From positions 1-57,129 of the forward strand of contig JAGRAN010000015.1 in assembly GCA_020434585.1 (NCBI GenBank): 57,129 nt of DNA, in the 5' to 3' direction. The notes beneath the pieces were generated by a model. It ran no database searches and was not told the origin of the DNA. It saw only the letters and a list, made by a program, of their open reading frames with translations. The translations under genes were made by a program, and so were the position numbers. Each line of letters opens with the position of its first letter. The stretch's first letter is position 1. Positions 1 to 8,646 of the stretch are shown piece after piece. The DNA comes from Bdellovibrionales bacterium (GTDB lineage: Bacteria > Bdellovibrionota_C > UBA2361 > SZUA-149 > JAGRAN01).

Positions 1-483
1 TAAGTAATCATTAGTTCGTTCAAGTTCTGCCTCAAATCTTTCCGCTGCGAGACTCACCGCATTCATGGAATTTGAAAAAATCATGCCGGCCAACGGGATG
101 ACATAGTTTGGCTGATACCATGAAGATAGCGGAAGCACGATTTGGGTGACGACGATTAGAGTTGAAACTCCTCCGCTCGCGATTGCGGCAAGCATAACCC
201 AATAAAGCTGTGGCTGATGGTTCTTGACGGGGCGAACGGCTATCCAGCTCGCCGCGCAAAGCATGACGCCCAATACTCCGATCACGACAAGCGGATGTTC
301 CGTTTCAAAAATGTAGCGTAGAACGTATCCGATCAAAAGCAGTTGAACCACCATGCGAACGATCGCTAAAAGCGGAGCCAGGCTGTTAAGAGACCAGCGT
401 AGATAGATTGCGATTACCGCTGCTACGGGACCAAGCATGAGTGCAACGCTGGAAAGTGGAATGGAGTGAATTGTTGCTTGCAT
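1..483 (-). CDS. FetB-like (UPF0014) iron-export ABC permease, 3' part missing
   Basis: The reading frame starts at ATG 483-481 and runs off the left edge, giving the first 161 residues. Hydrophobic segments lie at about residues 8-28, 40-60, 65-82 and 96-118. Near the end is VIPLAGMIFSNSMNAVSL, which matches the VIPIAGMIxGNAMxAV signature of FetB/UPF0014 permeases. Members are roughly 250-270 residues, so about 100 are missing. In the family, FetB pairs with an ATP-binding protein FetA in iron export; no FetA is visible here and it may lie outside the window. The family assignment rests on the signature and topology; the substrate is inference. Confidence 0.8.
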   Translation of the reverse strand, partial: MQATIHSIPLSSVALMLGPVAAVIAIYLRWSLNSLAPLLAIVRMVVQLLLIGYVLRYIFETEHPLVVIGVLGVMLCAASWIAVRPVKNHQPQLYWVMLAAIASGGVSTLIVVTQIVLPLSSWYQPNYVIPLAGMIFSNSMNAVSLAAERFEAELERTNDYL

Positions 484-549
484 CACGACCTCATAGCTTA
501 AGTTCGAATGCCTAAATTTACTATCGCACAGATGGCGATAGTCATTATC

Positions 550-1908
550 TTAAAAAACGTAGCGAACGCCAACCAGGAAGAGGTCGTCGTATGTTCTTGG
601 GCCGCGATCGGTGGGAACGGCGGCATTGAGATAGCCTGTGCTAACAAGCGTATATTCTAAATACGGGATTACTTTTTTGTCTTTTCCCATGGGATAGCCG
701 AACTGTAGGCGGTGATTACCTTCAACCTGCCCACCGTTTCTTAGATCGAAAAGGAACTCGGGGTTCCAAAAGAGATACTGGCCGCTATTAAAGCGATATT
801 CCACACGCGGAGTAAGGCCTAAAAAGTTCACCTTCCGATCGCCGCTTTCGAGATCGGGATCGTCAAAATTCGGTTCACTCAAGGATTGATAATAGCTGGC
901 AGTGGGATGAACGAAGAAGTTGGGTAGTGGCATCCAGGAACCGACGATGCTAGGTGATACGATCCAGTAACCTGAGCCTAGTCCTTTGTCTTCGTCTCCG
1001 GTTGGGATCATTGAATCGAGAGCAATCGACCAGGCGCGTAGTTGATACCAGCGCGTTAAGTCCTCACGATATGGCGTGTAGACGACTCCAATAGTGGTGT
1101 CGCCAAGTCCCGAACTGTCAAACGGGTCGGCATCATTCTTGAGCACAGAAGGCCGAAGGCCCACCTTGAAGTCGTCGGAGATCGCAATGTCAGCCCTGAT
1201 CGTGCCGAGTAGTCCGGTTGCTTTACGGTCGTCGCGACTGCGGGTGTCAGATTGGTCAATCATGCCGAACGCAAACGATAGCTGTGAGAAGGTTGAAGTG
1301 GGGTCAGTGCCCGTTTCAGGGAGTTGAAATCCGGAAGGTCTTGGCTCGTCACTGCCACTAAAGACAGCGTCCAAACCGAAGTAGCCGCTCCCGACGGAAG
1401 GCTGCACATTTAGGCCGGAGCTTGTTTCATCCATGTCGGTAGTAAACACGTATGCTGTAAAAGTTCCGATAATAGCACCGAAGGTGACGTCGATCGCATC
1501 ATGCTTTCCTGCGCGAACGCGGCTGTAGGCAGTGAGCCCGGCGAGTCCGTAGGCCGGTGTGCCCCACCACCATCCATAGCGGCGTTGAATAAAGGCAGCG
1601 CCGTTAAATGCCGATGTTGTATGACCGGAAGGAAAAGAAAATGCGTCTTCCGTTGGCCGAGTCTTGTCGACGACGAGCTTCATTAGACCTTGGGTGGCTG
1701 CGCCCGTAGCTGTTGACAGAGTCCACTCTGTAAGCGCTTCTTCACGATTGACGTCAAAGAAAGCGGCTGCTCCTAAGCCGGCACCGGGCAATGCAAATTG
1801 AAGGACATCGCCAATTTCCTCCAATGTTTCTGTGGTATTCGCTTGAACGGAAGTAGGAGTTGAGGCAAGAGTGCACGCGAGCAGCAGTATTAGTATATTA
1901 CTTTTCAT
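550..1908 (-). CDS. PAP2-family phosphatase fused to an outer-membrane beta-barrel
   Basis: This 452-residue protein begins with a signal peptide (residues 1-23, ending VQA). The full PAP2 phosphatase signature follows: K77-x6-R84-P85, PSGH at 93-96, and SR(129-130)-x5-H136-x3-D140, so the catalytic site looks intact. After about residue 165 the hydrophobic PAP2 core ends. The last ~280 residues alternate polar and aromatic residues and end in RYVF, as in outer-membrane barrels with a terminal aromatic. PAP2 enzymes remove phosphate from lipid or other phosphomonoesters and diphosphates. The fusion would place the phosphatase in the periplasm tied to the outer membrane. The substrate is unknown. 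The gene lies alone on this strand, divergent from the Omp85-type barrel gene. Confidence 0.85.
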   Translation of the reverse strand: MKSNILILLLACTLASTPTSVQANTTETLEEIGDVLQFALPGAGLGAAAFFDVNREEALTEWTLSTATGAATQGLMKLVVDKTRPTEDAFSFPSGHTTSAFNGAAFIQRRYGWWWGTPAYGLAGLTAYSRVRAGKHDAIDVTFGAIIGTFTAYVFTTDMDETSSGLNVQPSVGSGYFGLDAVFSGSDEPRPSGFQLPETGTDPTSTFSQLSFAFGMIDQSDTRSRDDRKATGLLGTIRADIAISDDFKVGLRPSVLKNDADPFDSSGLGDTTIGVVYTPYREDLTRWYQLRAWSIALDSMIPTGDEDKGLGSGYWIVSPSIVGSWMPLPNFFVHPTASYYQSLSEPNFDDPDLESGDRKVNFLGLTPRVEYRFNSGQYLFWNPEFLFDLRNGGQVEGNHRLQFGYPMGKDKKVIPYLEYTLVSTGYLNAAVPTDRGPRTYDDLFLVGVRYVF

Positions 1909-1987
1909 ACAGGTGAATCGCAGCGGCGCTAGTTGTTCCTCCGCTTGAATAACCCGTGCGGTATGGAAAGTCGAGGAAGATCGACAG

Positions 1988-2014
1988 CTGCTTAATTAAA
2001 AAAGCAGTGTTTTT
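1988..2014 (+). terminator. Possible intrinsic terminator or leader hairpin
   Basis: CTGCTT (1988-1993) and AAGCAG (2002-2007) can form a 6-bp stem, followed on the plus strand by TGTTTTT. No plus-strand gene ends just before it, so it would act in the leader of the downstream barrel gene or end an unseen short transcript. The stem is short and this may be chance. Confidence 0.3.
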
Positions 2015-2107
2015 GTCTACCGCGTGTTTTTACAGATTTGGCGTAGCAACGTAGATGCGGCCATCCAAGCGCTCAGAGGGCAGTTACCAATTTACATTAC
2101 TTGTGAG

Positions 2108-3421
2108 ATGCTTCTCGGGATGATGCGGTCTCGCAATTACATTCTATTTCAGCTTTTCGCCATCCTCTGCTTTAAGCAGATCGCTTTTGCGCAATTCACG
2201 GCTCGAGACTTCGATGCCCGCGACGAGAAGGCGGAGCGCAGCCTACTGATTCCGTACGCCTTTAGTTCAGAATCACTTGAAGTTGCATTTGGCCTGGCCG
2301 GTGGTACTGGAGGCTATCTTCAAGAGCAGATGACTACATTCGCAGCGCTCTTATACAGCTCCAATGAATCAGGCGGTGTCTATCTCTTTCTAAATCAGTA
2401 TCAGCTGCCTTTCGCTGAAAGACTTTTTCTGAGTGCGAACTTTTCCCTTGCTCATTACACACAGTATCGAACGTATGTCGACGGCAACCCAGATTATCCC
2501 GATAGCCGAGCTGGCTCGAATGAGTCGAACAAAGACGACTTTATTGAACAAAACGGTTACGACAGGTGGGCCTCTCTTATTACTGAATATGTCTTTCCTT
2601 TGGGTGATTCGGAAGATAAGCCGATTGATGAATATATCCTAAAACGCGGACTGCTCGTTGAGGGCGCTAGCGGGAGTGGGCCGTTCAATCCTCTTAAGAG
2701 TGGGAAGACAACAGCGAAGCTGGAGTGGTTTTGGAGGTCGCCGGGATACGACTTCGATGAGTTCAATGATTTCTACTATACTAACGGCCTTAAGTTTCAA
2801 ACCACGTACGATAACACCGATTTTTATACCAATCCGTCTACAGGCAGCCGAGTGAGGGCAGCGATTGCCCGCGACTTCGGCATGTTTAACAGCACCAATA
2901 CCTGGACAACGCTCCGAGCGGACTGGAGCAAGTATTTTTCGCTTGGTGAAACTGAAGATATTAGGCAGCAGGTTTTGGCGTTTAATGTGTGGACCGCGTA
3001 TACGCCGACTTGGAATGACGACTGCACAGGTCCGATTGAACATAGACCTCCGTTCGAGCAGGGTGCTTCGCTTGGCGGCTTTTATCGCATGCGAGGTTTT
3101 GCCGATGGTCGTTTTATTGATAAAGCCGCCGTTTACTACGGCGCAGAGTACCGCTTAATTCCGGATTGGAACCCCACGAGTGATAATCGGTACCTTAAGT
3201 TTTTAGATATTGACTGGTTTCAGTTGGTGGGGTTTGGCGAGCTTGGCCGAGTTGCGGACACCTGGGGCCTTAAGGAATTCCACAACGACATGAAATGGGA
3301 TGCCGGCTTTGGAATTCGCGGAATGTTTTCCAAAGCGGTGTTGAGGCTCGACTTCGCATACTCAGACGAAGGCGTCCAAGTTTGGGCCATGGTCGGGCAT
3401 CCGTGGGTGTTTGCGCTTTGA
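2108..3421 (+). CDS. Omp85-type outer-membrane beta-barrel protein without POTRA domains
   Basis: The frame extends up to 2024. The likely start is ATG 2108 or one of the ATGs at 2120/2123, because the segment MMRSRNYILFQLFAILCF... ending IAFA is a convincing signal peptide. The mature ~430 residues have the alternating, aromatic-rich pattern of a barrel. GGFYRMRGF (about 3076-3102) matches the RGF/RGY motif of the Omp85 (BamA/TamA, bacterial surface antigen) barrel. There is no room for POTRA repeats between the signal peptide and the barrel. Related barrel-only members occur in several Gram-negative groups, where their roles are mostly unknown. The protein ends VFAL. Confidence 0.7.
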   Translation: MLLGMMRSRNYILFQLFAILCFKQIAFAQFTARDFDARDEKAERSLLIPYAFSSESLEVAFGLAGGTGGYLQEQMTTFAALLYSSNESGGVYLFLNQYQLPFAERLFLSANFSLAHYTQYRTYVDGNPDYPDSRAGSNESNKDDFIEQNGYDRWASLITEYVFPLGDSEDKPIDEYILKRGLLVEGASGSGPFNPLKSGKTTAKLEWFWRSPGYDFDEFNDFYYTNGLKFQTTYDNTDFYTNPSTGSRVRAAIARDFGMFNSTNTWTTLRADWSKYFSLGETEDIRQQVLAFNVWTAYTPTWNDDCTGPIEHRPPFEQGASLGGFYRMRGFADGRFIDKAAVYYGAEYRLIPDWNPTSDNRYLKFLDIDWFQLVGFGELGRVADTWGLKEFHNDMKWDAGFGIRGMFSKAVLRLDFAYSDEGVQVWAMVGHPWVFAL

Positions 3422-3551
3422 GCGCGATTGATCATCCCGCTTATTGGTAAGGCGAAGCTAAGATGATTGCCTTTGCCGGCGGCGACCTTGGTGGCGTTCT
3501 GTAGGTGTGCTAGTGTCGACACAGTGGTGGTCTAACCTTTAGGGGGTGCTT

Positions 3552-4004
3552 ATGACTCGAACTTGGTATGTGCTCGCCTCGCGAACAGAGGCAAAGATTT
3601 TGCTGCAAGAAGGGATTTCTAAAGAGCTTAAGCTGGTAGATAAGTTTTCAAATCCAGAGGGGCGACTCCAAGATCATGAACTCGGCGACTCCCGCCCAGG
3701 TGCTGCTACCTTAGGCAAGGATAAGACATTTGCTCCGAAAAGCAGCGCGCACGACAACCTAGCTCTAGAATTCTGCAGGACGATTGGAGAATCGCTAGAG
3801 CACGGAAGAACTGACGGTAGCTTTGATGATCTTGTGTTAGTTGCGGAACCTCGAGTTCTAGGAATGCTTCGCGATCAAATAAGTGTAGAGTGTTCGAAGC
3901 TGGTTCGCGACGACTTAAGAAAGAATCTCGCGGCGCTTTCGGAGCACGAGCTTCAGAAGCATTTGGCGTCAGTCCTGCTTGAGCGCGAGCCCATTGGAAA
4001 TTAG
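3552..4004 (+). CDS. Host-attachment (Host_attach) family protein
   Basis: The 150-residue soluble protein begins MTRTWYVLASR at ATG 3552, with an AGGGGG Shine-Dalgarno at 3541-3546. An upstream in-frame GTG at 3546 lies inside that site. It matches the family named 'protein required for attachment to host cells': the N-terminal TWYVLAS strand, the FSNPEGRLQDHELG motif, an APKSSAHDNLALEFCR segment, and LVLVAEPRVLGMLR near residue 95. There is no secretion signal, so the family name should not be taken literally. It sits just upstream of the antiporter gene and could be cotranscribed with it. Confidence 0.85.
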   Translation: MTRTWYVLASRTEAKILLQEGISKELKLVDKFSNPEGRLQDHELGDSRPGAATLGKDKTFAPKSSAHDNLALEFCRTIGESLEHGRTDGSFDDLVLVAEPRVLGMLRDQISVECSKLVRDDLRKNLAALSEHELQKHLASVLLEREPIGN

Positions 4005-4023
4005 AAAGGTGACACTCACCTTT
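4005..4023. repeat. 8-bp inverted repeat between the Host_attach and antiporter genes
   Basis: AAAGGTGA (4005-4012), CAC, TCACCTTT (4016-4023) is a perfect dyad starting at the base after the upstream stop codon and ending 14 bases before the next ATG. No U-tract follows, so it is not a classic terminator. It could be an mRNA hairpin that tunes translation of the antiporter, which has no clear Shine-Dalgarno. Confidence 0.5.
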
Positions 4024-4037
4024 ATGCAGTTACCTTT

Positions 4038-5111
4038 ATGAATGAAGCAGCTTGGGCAAGTTTTAATATAATTGGAGGACTGGTGGTTCTTGTGGCAGGC
4101 GGAGAAATGCTTGTCCGTGGAGCTTCGAAATTGGCCGCCGCGATGCGAATTTCGCCGCTCGTTATCGGGCTGACGGTCGTAGCGTTCGGCACGAGTTTCC
4201 CTGAGCTTATTGTTTCGATTCGGGCGGCTTTCGCTGGAAGCGCAGACATTGCCCTAGGGAACGTCGTCGGCAGCAATATCTTTAACGTACTGTTTATTCT
4301 GGGACTGTCTGCTCTTATCACTCCGCTGCTCGTTTCAAGTCAGTTGATTCGTCAAGATGTGCCAGTGATGGTGCTGGCGTCAATTGTGTTGTTACTGCTG
4401 TCTTTAGACACGCGCCTTGGATTCTTTGACGGATTGCTATTGTCTTCAGGGTTGGTCGTTTATACCTACTGGTGTGTGAGGCAAGCTAAGCGTGAGAGTG
4501 TCGTAAGTAACGAGATGCAGGCATCAGCAGGTCCGCGCGGTGCAATAGCACGTAACTTGTGTTTGTGCTTTGTCGGGCTGGTTCTGCTCGGCTTCGGTTC
4601 AAAATGGTTAGTGGATGGTTCAGTGGCCGTTGCAGGGCTTCTTGGTGTCAGTCAGTTAGTAATCGGGCTTACTATCGTTGCGGCGGGAACGTCTTTGCCG
4701 GAAGTAGTTACCTCTATACTGGCTGCATGGAGAGGAGAGCGCGACATTGCGGTTGGAAACGTCGTTGGCAGCAATTTATTTAACATACTTGGCGTGCTTG
4801 GTATTTCTAGCCTTGTGTCGCCTGAAGGGATTTCAGTGTCCGTGGAAGCGCTGCGATTCGATCTTCCTGTTATGATTGCAGTAGCAATCGCATGCATGCC
4901 GATATTTCTCACGGGGAATGTTATTTCGCGCTGGGAGGGTGCTTTGTTTGCCTTCTACTACGTTGGTTACACCTCGTATTTAGTCTTGGCTGCGATGTCT
5001 AACGAGCTCAGTCTTACACTGGCGCAGGCGATGCTTAACTTCGCAATACCCTTGACGATAGTCACATTGGCATTCAGCACATATCGACATATGCTGAGGT
5101 CTGATAGTTAG
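4038..5111 (+). CDS. Calcium/sodium antiporter, CaCA family (YrbG-like)
   Basis: The 357-residue inner-membrane protein has the two inverted alpha-repeats of the CaCA family. The first has FGTSFPELIVSI followed by GNVVGSNIFNVLFILG (residues ~54-95); the second has AAGTSLPEVVTSI and GNVVGSNLFNILGVLG (residues ~215-255). The acidic residues in the GTS(F/L)PE motifs bind the cation in known members. About ten hydrophobic segments are visible and the length is typical (around 320-360). The role is exchange of Ca2+ for Na+ or H+ across the inner membrane. The start is ATG 4038, 33 bases after the previous gene. Confidence 0.92.
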   Translation: MNEAAWASFNIIGGLVVLVAGGEMLVRGASKLAAAMRISPLVIGLTVVAFGTSFPELIVSIRAAFAGSADIALGNVVGSNIFNVLFILGLSALITPLLVSSQLIRQDVPVMVLASIVLLLLSLDTRLGFFDGLLLSSGLVVYTYWCVRQAKRESVVSNEMQASAGPRGAIARNLCLCFVGLVLLGFGSKWLVDGSVAVAGLLGVSQLVIGLTIVAAGTSLPEVVTSILAAWRGERDIAVGNVVGSNLFNILGVLGISSLVSPEGISVSVEALRFDLPVMIAVAIACMPIFLTGNVISRWEGALFAFYYVGYTSYLVLAAMSNELSLTLAQAMLNFAIPLTIVTLAFSTYRHMLRSDS

Positions 5112-5156
5112 GGGACAGTTACATTTTTCGAAACCCACCTCTAGGTTTTGAATTTA

Positions 5157-5185
5157 TTGACAACTCTCTTGGGACTTACGATTAT
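5157..5185 (+). promoter_or_regulatory. Sigma-70-like promoter for the Rrf2 gene
   Basis: A consensus -35 TTGACA (5157-5162) is followed after 17 bases by GATTAT (5180-5185), a 4/6 match to TATAAT. Transcription would start about 70 bases before the ATG of the Rrf2 regulator. Confidence 0.5.
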
Positions 5186-5261
5186 ACGGTCCTCGGGAGG
5201 CTCGAGCCATCGGTGTTCGATCCTAATTGGCCTGACCGTCTTTCTCGACTATAATGTTGCA

Positions 5262-5642
5262 ATGTTAAGTGCCCCAAGCAAATACGCTATTCGCGCGTTG
5301 ATTTTTCTCTCAGAAACCGACCCGAGTGAGTTTTACTCAGTCGAGAGCATTGCAGAGCATGTAGATGTACCCTCGTCCTACCTATCAAAAATAATTGCGG
5401 AACTGTCCGAGGCGGGTTTTGTAAAGACGAAAAAAGGGGCGAAGGGAGGGGTGCAGTTAAGCGCGACGGCTTTTAGTTTTCGTGATGTTTGTGAGGCACT
5501 AGGGGACCCAGTGCTGAATGATTACTGCTTTTTGTCCAGCAATAAGTGCAGCAAACGAAATCCCTGCGAGTTCCATGAGCGCTGGCATAAAGAGCGTTTG
5601 CGAATCAATAATTTCTTGGAAGGACTAAAGATCCAGCGCTAG
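5262..5642 (+). CDS. Rrf2-family transcriptional regulator
   Basis: The start is taken at ATG 5262 (MLSAPSKYAIRALIFLS), since Rrf2 proteins begin here; the frame upstream has no family similarity. It has the winged-helix signature of the family (YSVESIAEHVDVPSSYLSKII, then a wing with KKGAKGGVQL) and a cysteine cluster, DYC-x6-C-x5-CEFH, able to hold an Fe-S cluster as in NsrR, IscR and RsrR. Length is 126 residues. Its stop codon overlaps the stop of the convergent cytochrome b fusion gene (shared CTAG at 5639-5642). The position at the end of the NO-reductase operon suggests redox or NO sensing; that is inference. A second, more NsrR-like regulator is encoded at 21880. Confidence 0.85.
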   Translation: MLSAPSKYAIRALIFLSETDPSEFYSVESIAEHVDVPSSYLSKIIAELSEAGFVKTKKGAKGGVQLSATAFSFRDVCEALGDPVLNDYCFLSSNKCSKRNPCEFHERWHKERLRINNFLEGLKIQR

Positions 5643-7678
5643 TCTTTAATGCTCGCTGATCTAATTTCAATCAAGCCGATCTTTCCCTGCTGGAAGTCAA
5701 TTGTTTCGCTATATTCAATTTGCTCAGTTACAGGGGATGCGGAATTCAAAGGTTGTGCTTTAATTGAAACGGTGCGCATTCCAGGCTCGATATTGATCTC
5801 CTCTGCGATGCGCACGGGCAGGTCGCCGCGAAGCGAGCTTGGTTTTAATGTTTTCTCCAATATTGATTGTCCCTCAAGATTTACGCTGAGCAGGTATTCA
5901 ATTGAAGTTCTCTCACATATTTCTTTTTGCTGCATATGGGCCGGCAGGCTGGCTTTCTCCGTGTCGGTAAGTGGTCGACAGCGCTGCTCGGCTTGGGCAG
6001 GCAGGCGGCCCATTATCCGAAGCTGGGCATGATGCGGGTTTGTGCCAAGTGGGGCCTGATTAACTACGACGACCAGAGCAATCAAAGCTGTGCTAGCGAC
6101 AGTGCGTTTGAAGTACCACGAAAGCTTTCGCGACGTAGGCACATTTACGCTGGAGTTTTTGGCCTCCCCGTTTAGGTAGCATCGCAGTGCTTCTAGTTTT
6201 TGCTTTATCTCTTCTACCTCGTGCTCTGAGTGAGGCGCAGTAACAATTCTCTCTCGGTCGATTTCGCGGTCAAGCATTGGTACTCTTTTCCCATAAAGTC
6301 TTCCGAGCAAAAGATTTAGGCCGTCTCGATTCATGCAGTTCCTAGCCGCACAGCCGCAAAGCATGACTCCCCCGGCGCGATCGAGAATCTTCTCCAGTGA
6401 GGCGCTGTGCAGCGTCCCGCAGCAGTTTAGTCCAATGTAATGAGTGTGCGATTGTTCAGCGGCGAGATTTTCCAAATATTGTGGGACAGAGTCATTGTGG
6501 GTGCAGCCGATGAGGACGATTTCTCCAGAGCCGGTAGTTAACTTCTCTTCACAAAAGTGTTCGATGTTAGCAATTTGGTCTCGCGAAGCACGATCGGGCG
6601 GTCCTACCGCAAGTACGTCGCAAGAAGCGGCGCAAATTCCGCAGCTAACGCAATGAATCGGAGAGATTTTTGCCAACAAATGCTTCCCGTTGGAATGCGG
6701 CACCATCGTAATGGCTTCGTAGGGGCAGTCTCTTGCGCACTGGGTGCAGCCTGTGCAGTCGTCTTCGATAACTTTGGAAATAGGGGGCAAGGCGCTCCTT
6801 GGTGGACGCCACCACCAGGGAATACTGAACATAATGATGAAGAATAGTCCCCAGGCACTCAGTGCTATCCCCGGTGAAGTAACATTGGCTAGCGGAATCC
6901 AAAACATGTACCACCAGTCGGATTTGATTCTACCAACAATCGACATCAAATCGGCCTCCGGGAGCAAAGTTGCGGGGACAAGCATTGCTGCGGCTGTGAG
7001 CCCTGCGAGGGTCCAGCAGAAGATTGCGGGTACTGGAAACCAGACAGTTCTTGCGAGCCTGGCTGTATGGATCCACATTCCAAATACCATGCCGAGTGGA
7101 ATGGCGACGTGGAGAAACAAGTTCATAAAAAAGAACGATGCCGGAAGTGAAGCTTCGCCCGAAAAGGCCTGCCCGATTTCAGGGCTAAAGATGGGTAGCT
7201 CTTTTAAAAGCTGCAGTCCGGAGAGAGCCAGCAACTGTCCGTGGCTGTCCCATACCATAACGTAACCGGTGTATGCAGAAATAAAGAGTGCAATTAATAG
7301 CAATGTCCCGCTGACCCAGGCCAGAGTTCGAGGCCCCCAGGTTTTGCCGTGAGCGAGGAGCTGAATCACATGGAAGAACACCGCAATTAGTGCGGCATCG
7401 GTTGCGTAGCGATGAAGCGCCCGAATCCAGCGGCCCAGCCACGCTTGTTCCTGCAGGTCCGCAACGGATCGATACGGATCGGATACGCTATAAAAGAACA
7501 GCAAATAGAAGCCGGTGCCCAGCAGTACCAGCAATAACCCAATTGCCAGCGTGCCACTTCGATAGAACGGATTGTACTCTGATTGATACAATGCATCGAA
7601 GAAGGCATTGAGTCTGTTCAAAAAGCTTGCAACAAGGCGGGAGGCTGCAGGGCGTGGTGGAATCCGCTTTTCAATCAT
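5639..7678 (-). CDS. Cytochrome b / 2x[4Fe-4S] ferredoxin / FlpD (MvhD-like) fusion protein
   Basis: I start the protein at ATG 7678, which overlaps the end of the SCO gene by 8 bases; an ATG at 7702 is also in frame. Residues 1-300 are a cytochrome b N-terminal-type membrane domain with two His-x13-His pairs (H89/H103, H190/H204) for two b hemes. Two ferredoxin motifs follow, CTGCTQCARDCP (from 308) and CVSCGICAASC (from 343). Residues ~385-465 resemble the FlpD/MvhD iron-sulfur subunit of hydrogenase/heterodisulfide-reductase complexes (IGCTHND, GLNCCG, LCGCAARNC). A further membrane helix (~525-541) leads to a C-terminal domain I do not recognise. The architecture suggests electron transfer between a cytosolic donor and the membrane quinone pool or the NO reductase encoded upstream in the same operon. 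That role is inference. Confidence 0.85.
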   Translation of the reverse strand: MIEKRIPPRPAASRLVASFLNRLNAFFDALYQSEYNPFYRSGTLAIGLLLVLLGTGFYLLFFYSVSDPYRSVADLQEQAWLGRWIRALHRYATDAALIAVFFHVIQLLAHGKTWGPRTLAWVSGTLLLIALFISAYTGYVMVWDSHGQLLALSGLQLLKELPIFSPEIGQAFSGEASLPASFFFMNLFLHVAIPLGMVFGMWIHTARLARTVWFPVPAIFCWTLAGLTAAAMLVPATLLPEADLMSIVGRIKSDWWYMFWIPLANVTSPGIALSAWGLFFIIMFSIPWWWRPPRSALPPISKVIEDDCTGCTQCARDCPYEAITMVPHSNGKHLLAKISPIHCVSCGICAASCDVLAVGPPDRASRDQIANIEHFCEEKLTTGSGEIVLIGCTHNDSVPQYLENLAAEQSHTHYIGLNCCGTLHSASLEKILDRAGGVMLCGCAARNCMNRDGLNLLLGRLYGKRVPMLDREIDRERIVTAPHSEHEVEEIKQKLEALRCYLNGEAKNSSVNVPTSRKLSWYFKRTVASTALIALVVVVNQAPLGTNPHHAQLRIMGRLPAQAEQRCRPLTDTEKASLPAHMQQKEICERTSIEYLLSVNLEGQSILEKTLKPSSLRGDLPVRIAEEINIEPGMRTVSIKAQPLNSASPVTEQIEYSETIDFQQGKIGLIEIRSASIKD

Positions 7679-8627
7679 TGGCACCTGTGATCTCGTCTTC
7701 AACGAGAGTGCGCAGCACTGCGTCCCTAAGCCATCTAGGCGAGGGATTGTTCATTGTGTATTGTATCTTGCTGTTGGGTCCAATTACATACACAAGCGGT
7801 GGGTGACTAATGTCTCCCGTTCGCGTGTCTCTGGAGGTTGGGACTCCGTAGTCTTCCAGTACCTTCATAACCTGGGTTGCTTCGCCCGAAAGTACATGGG
7901 CATTCTTTGGCATGTTCCATTTCTTTGCGAGATGGGGAAGGGCGCCGGGTGTGTCTCGCCATGGATCGAGCGTAACAACTGCCAAGCCAACACCGTCGAG
8001 CGGCAATGGAGCGATAGCGCTCCGCGCGCTTGCGACCAGCGCCGGACAAACAGTTCGGCAATGTGCGAAGGCAAAAGTTAATATCAGCGGCTTCTCGCTA
8101 AGCTTAGCTAATGAAACATGCTGACCTGTTTGATCGATCAGTTCAAAGTCGGGTGCGTCTCTTGATGTCCTTGGATAAGTGGTCGGCAGAGCCTCATCGC
8201 CTTCAGGAGCGAACGAGGTGTAGGTTACTGCCAAGCCATCCTGGATGCGCTGAGTTGCCCAAGCTACCTGAAGGGAGACTAGAAGCGATACGCCAAGAAT
8301 AGCGAGTTTGCCGGCAAGGCGCTTCGTTAAAAATGACAATGAAGCACGCACTTCTGCCCCGAGCGCAACAATTAAGGACAAGAGCATCGAAAGCGGAGCG
8401 AGCGTCAAGACCGTCCAGCCGTAGGTGTCCGGTAGACCGCTTTCGTTCGTCCCAAAGCAGACTGCTCTTGCTCTGAGCAGCCATTCTGGCGTTGACTCGG
8501 CAGTTTGATATAGTGCGAACCACCACAGAATCATTGTTGCAAGCAGCCAGCCGATTAATAGCGCCAGCGCAGTGAATGCATACGAGCCATCCTGCTCGAC
8601 TTCAGACTCTAAAAGATAATCAGTCAC
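7671..8627 (-). CDS. SCO1/SenC-type copper chaperone with N-terminal membrane region
   Basis: The 318-residue protein starts at GTG 8627. Residues ~17-45, 68-90 and 103-122 are hydrophobic membrane segments. The C-terminal ~170 residues form the SCO thioredoxin fold: APDFELIDQTGQ, the copper-binding CRTVC motif, and the distal histidine in ISHPPLVYVI. SCO proteins insert copper into the CuA centre of subunit II of heme-copper enzymes; the CuA subunit is encoded two genes upstream in this operon, which fits well. The N-terminal membrane part with CFGTNESGLPDTYGW is longer than in simple SCO proteins. The gap to the upstream subunit I gene is 19 bases. Confidence 0.9.
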   Translation of the reverse strand: MTDYLLESEVEQDGSYAFTALALLIGWLLATMILWWFALYQTAESTPEWLLRARAVCFGTNESGLPDTYGWTVLTLAPLSMLLSLIVALGAEVRASLSFLTKRLAGKLAILGVSLLVSLQVAWATQRIQDGLAVTYTSFAPEGDEALPTTYPRTSRDAPDFELIDQTGQHVSLAKLSEKPLILTFAFAHCRTVCPALVASARSAIAPLPLDGVGLAVVTLDPWRDTPGALPHLAKKWNMPKNAHVLSGEATQVMKVLEDYGVPTSRDTRTGDISHPPLVYVIGPNSKIQYTMNNPSPRWLRDAVLRTLVEDEITGAND

Positions 8628-8646
8628 TGAACTAACTGCCTAGCGC

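Noticed and set aside
32-259. 75-residue minus-strand ORF at the left end
   Set aside because: It is a shadow of the FetB-like frame, which is open from 483 to the edge and has clear family motifs.
2639-3043. 134-residue minus-strand ORF inside the Omp85-type gene
   Set aside because: Antisense shadow of the barrel gene with Arg/Cys-rich composition and no motif.
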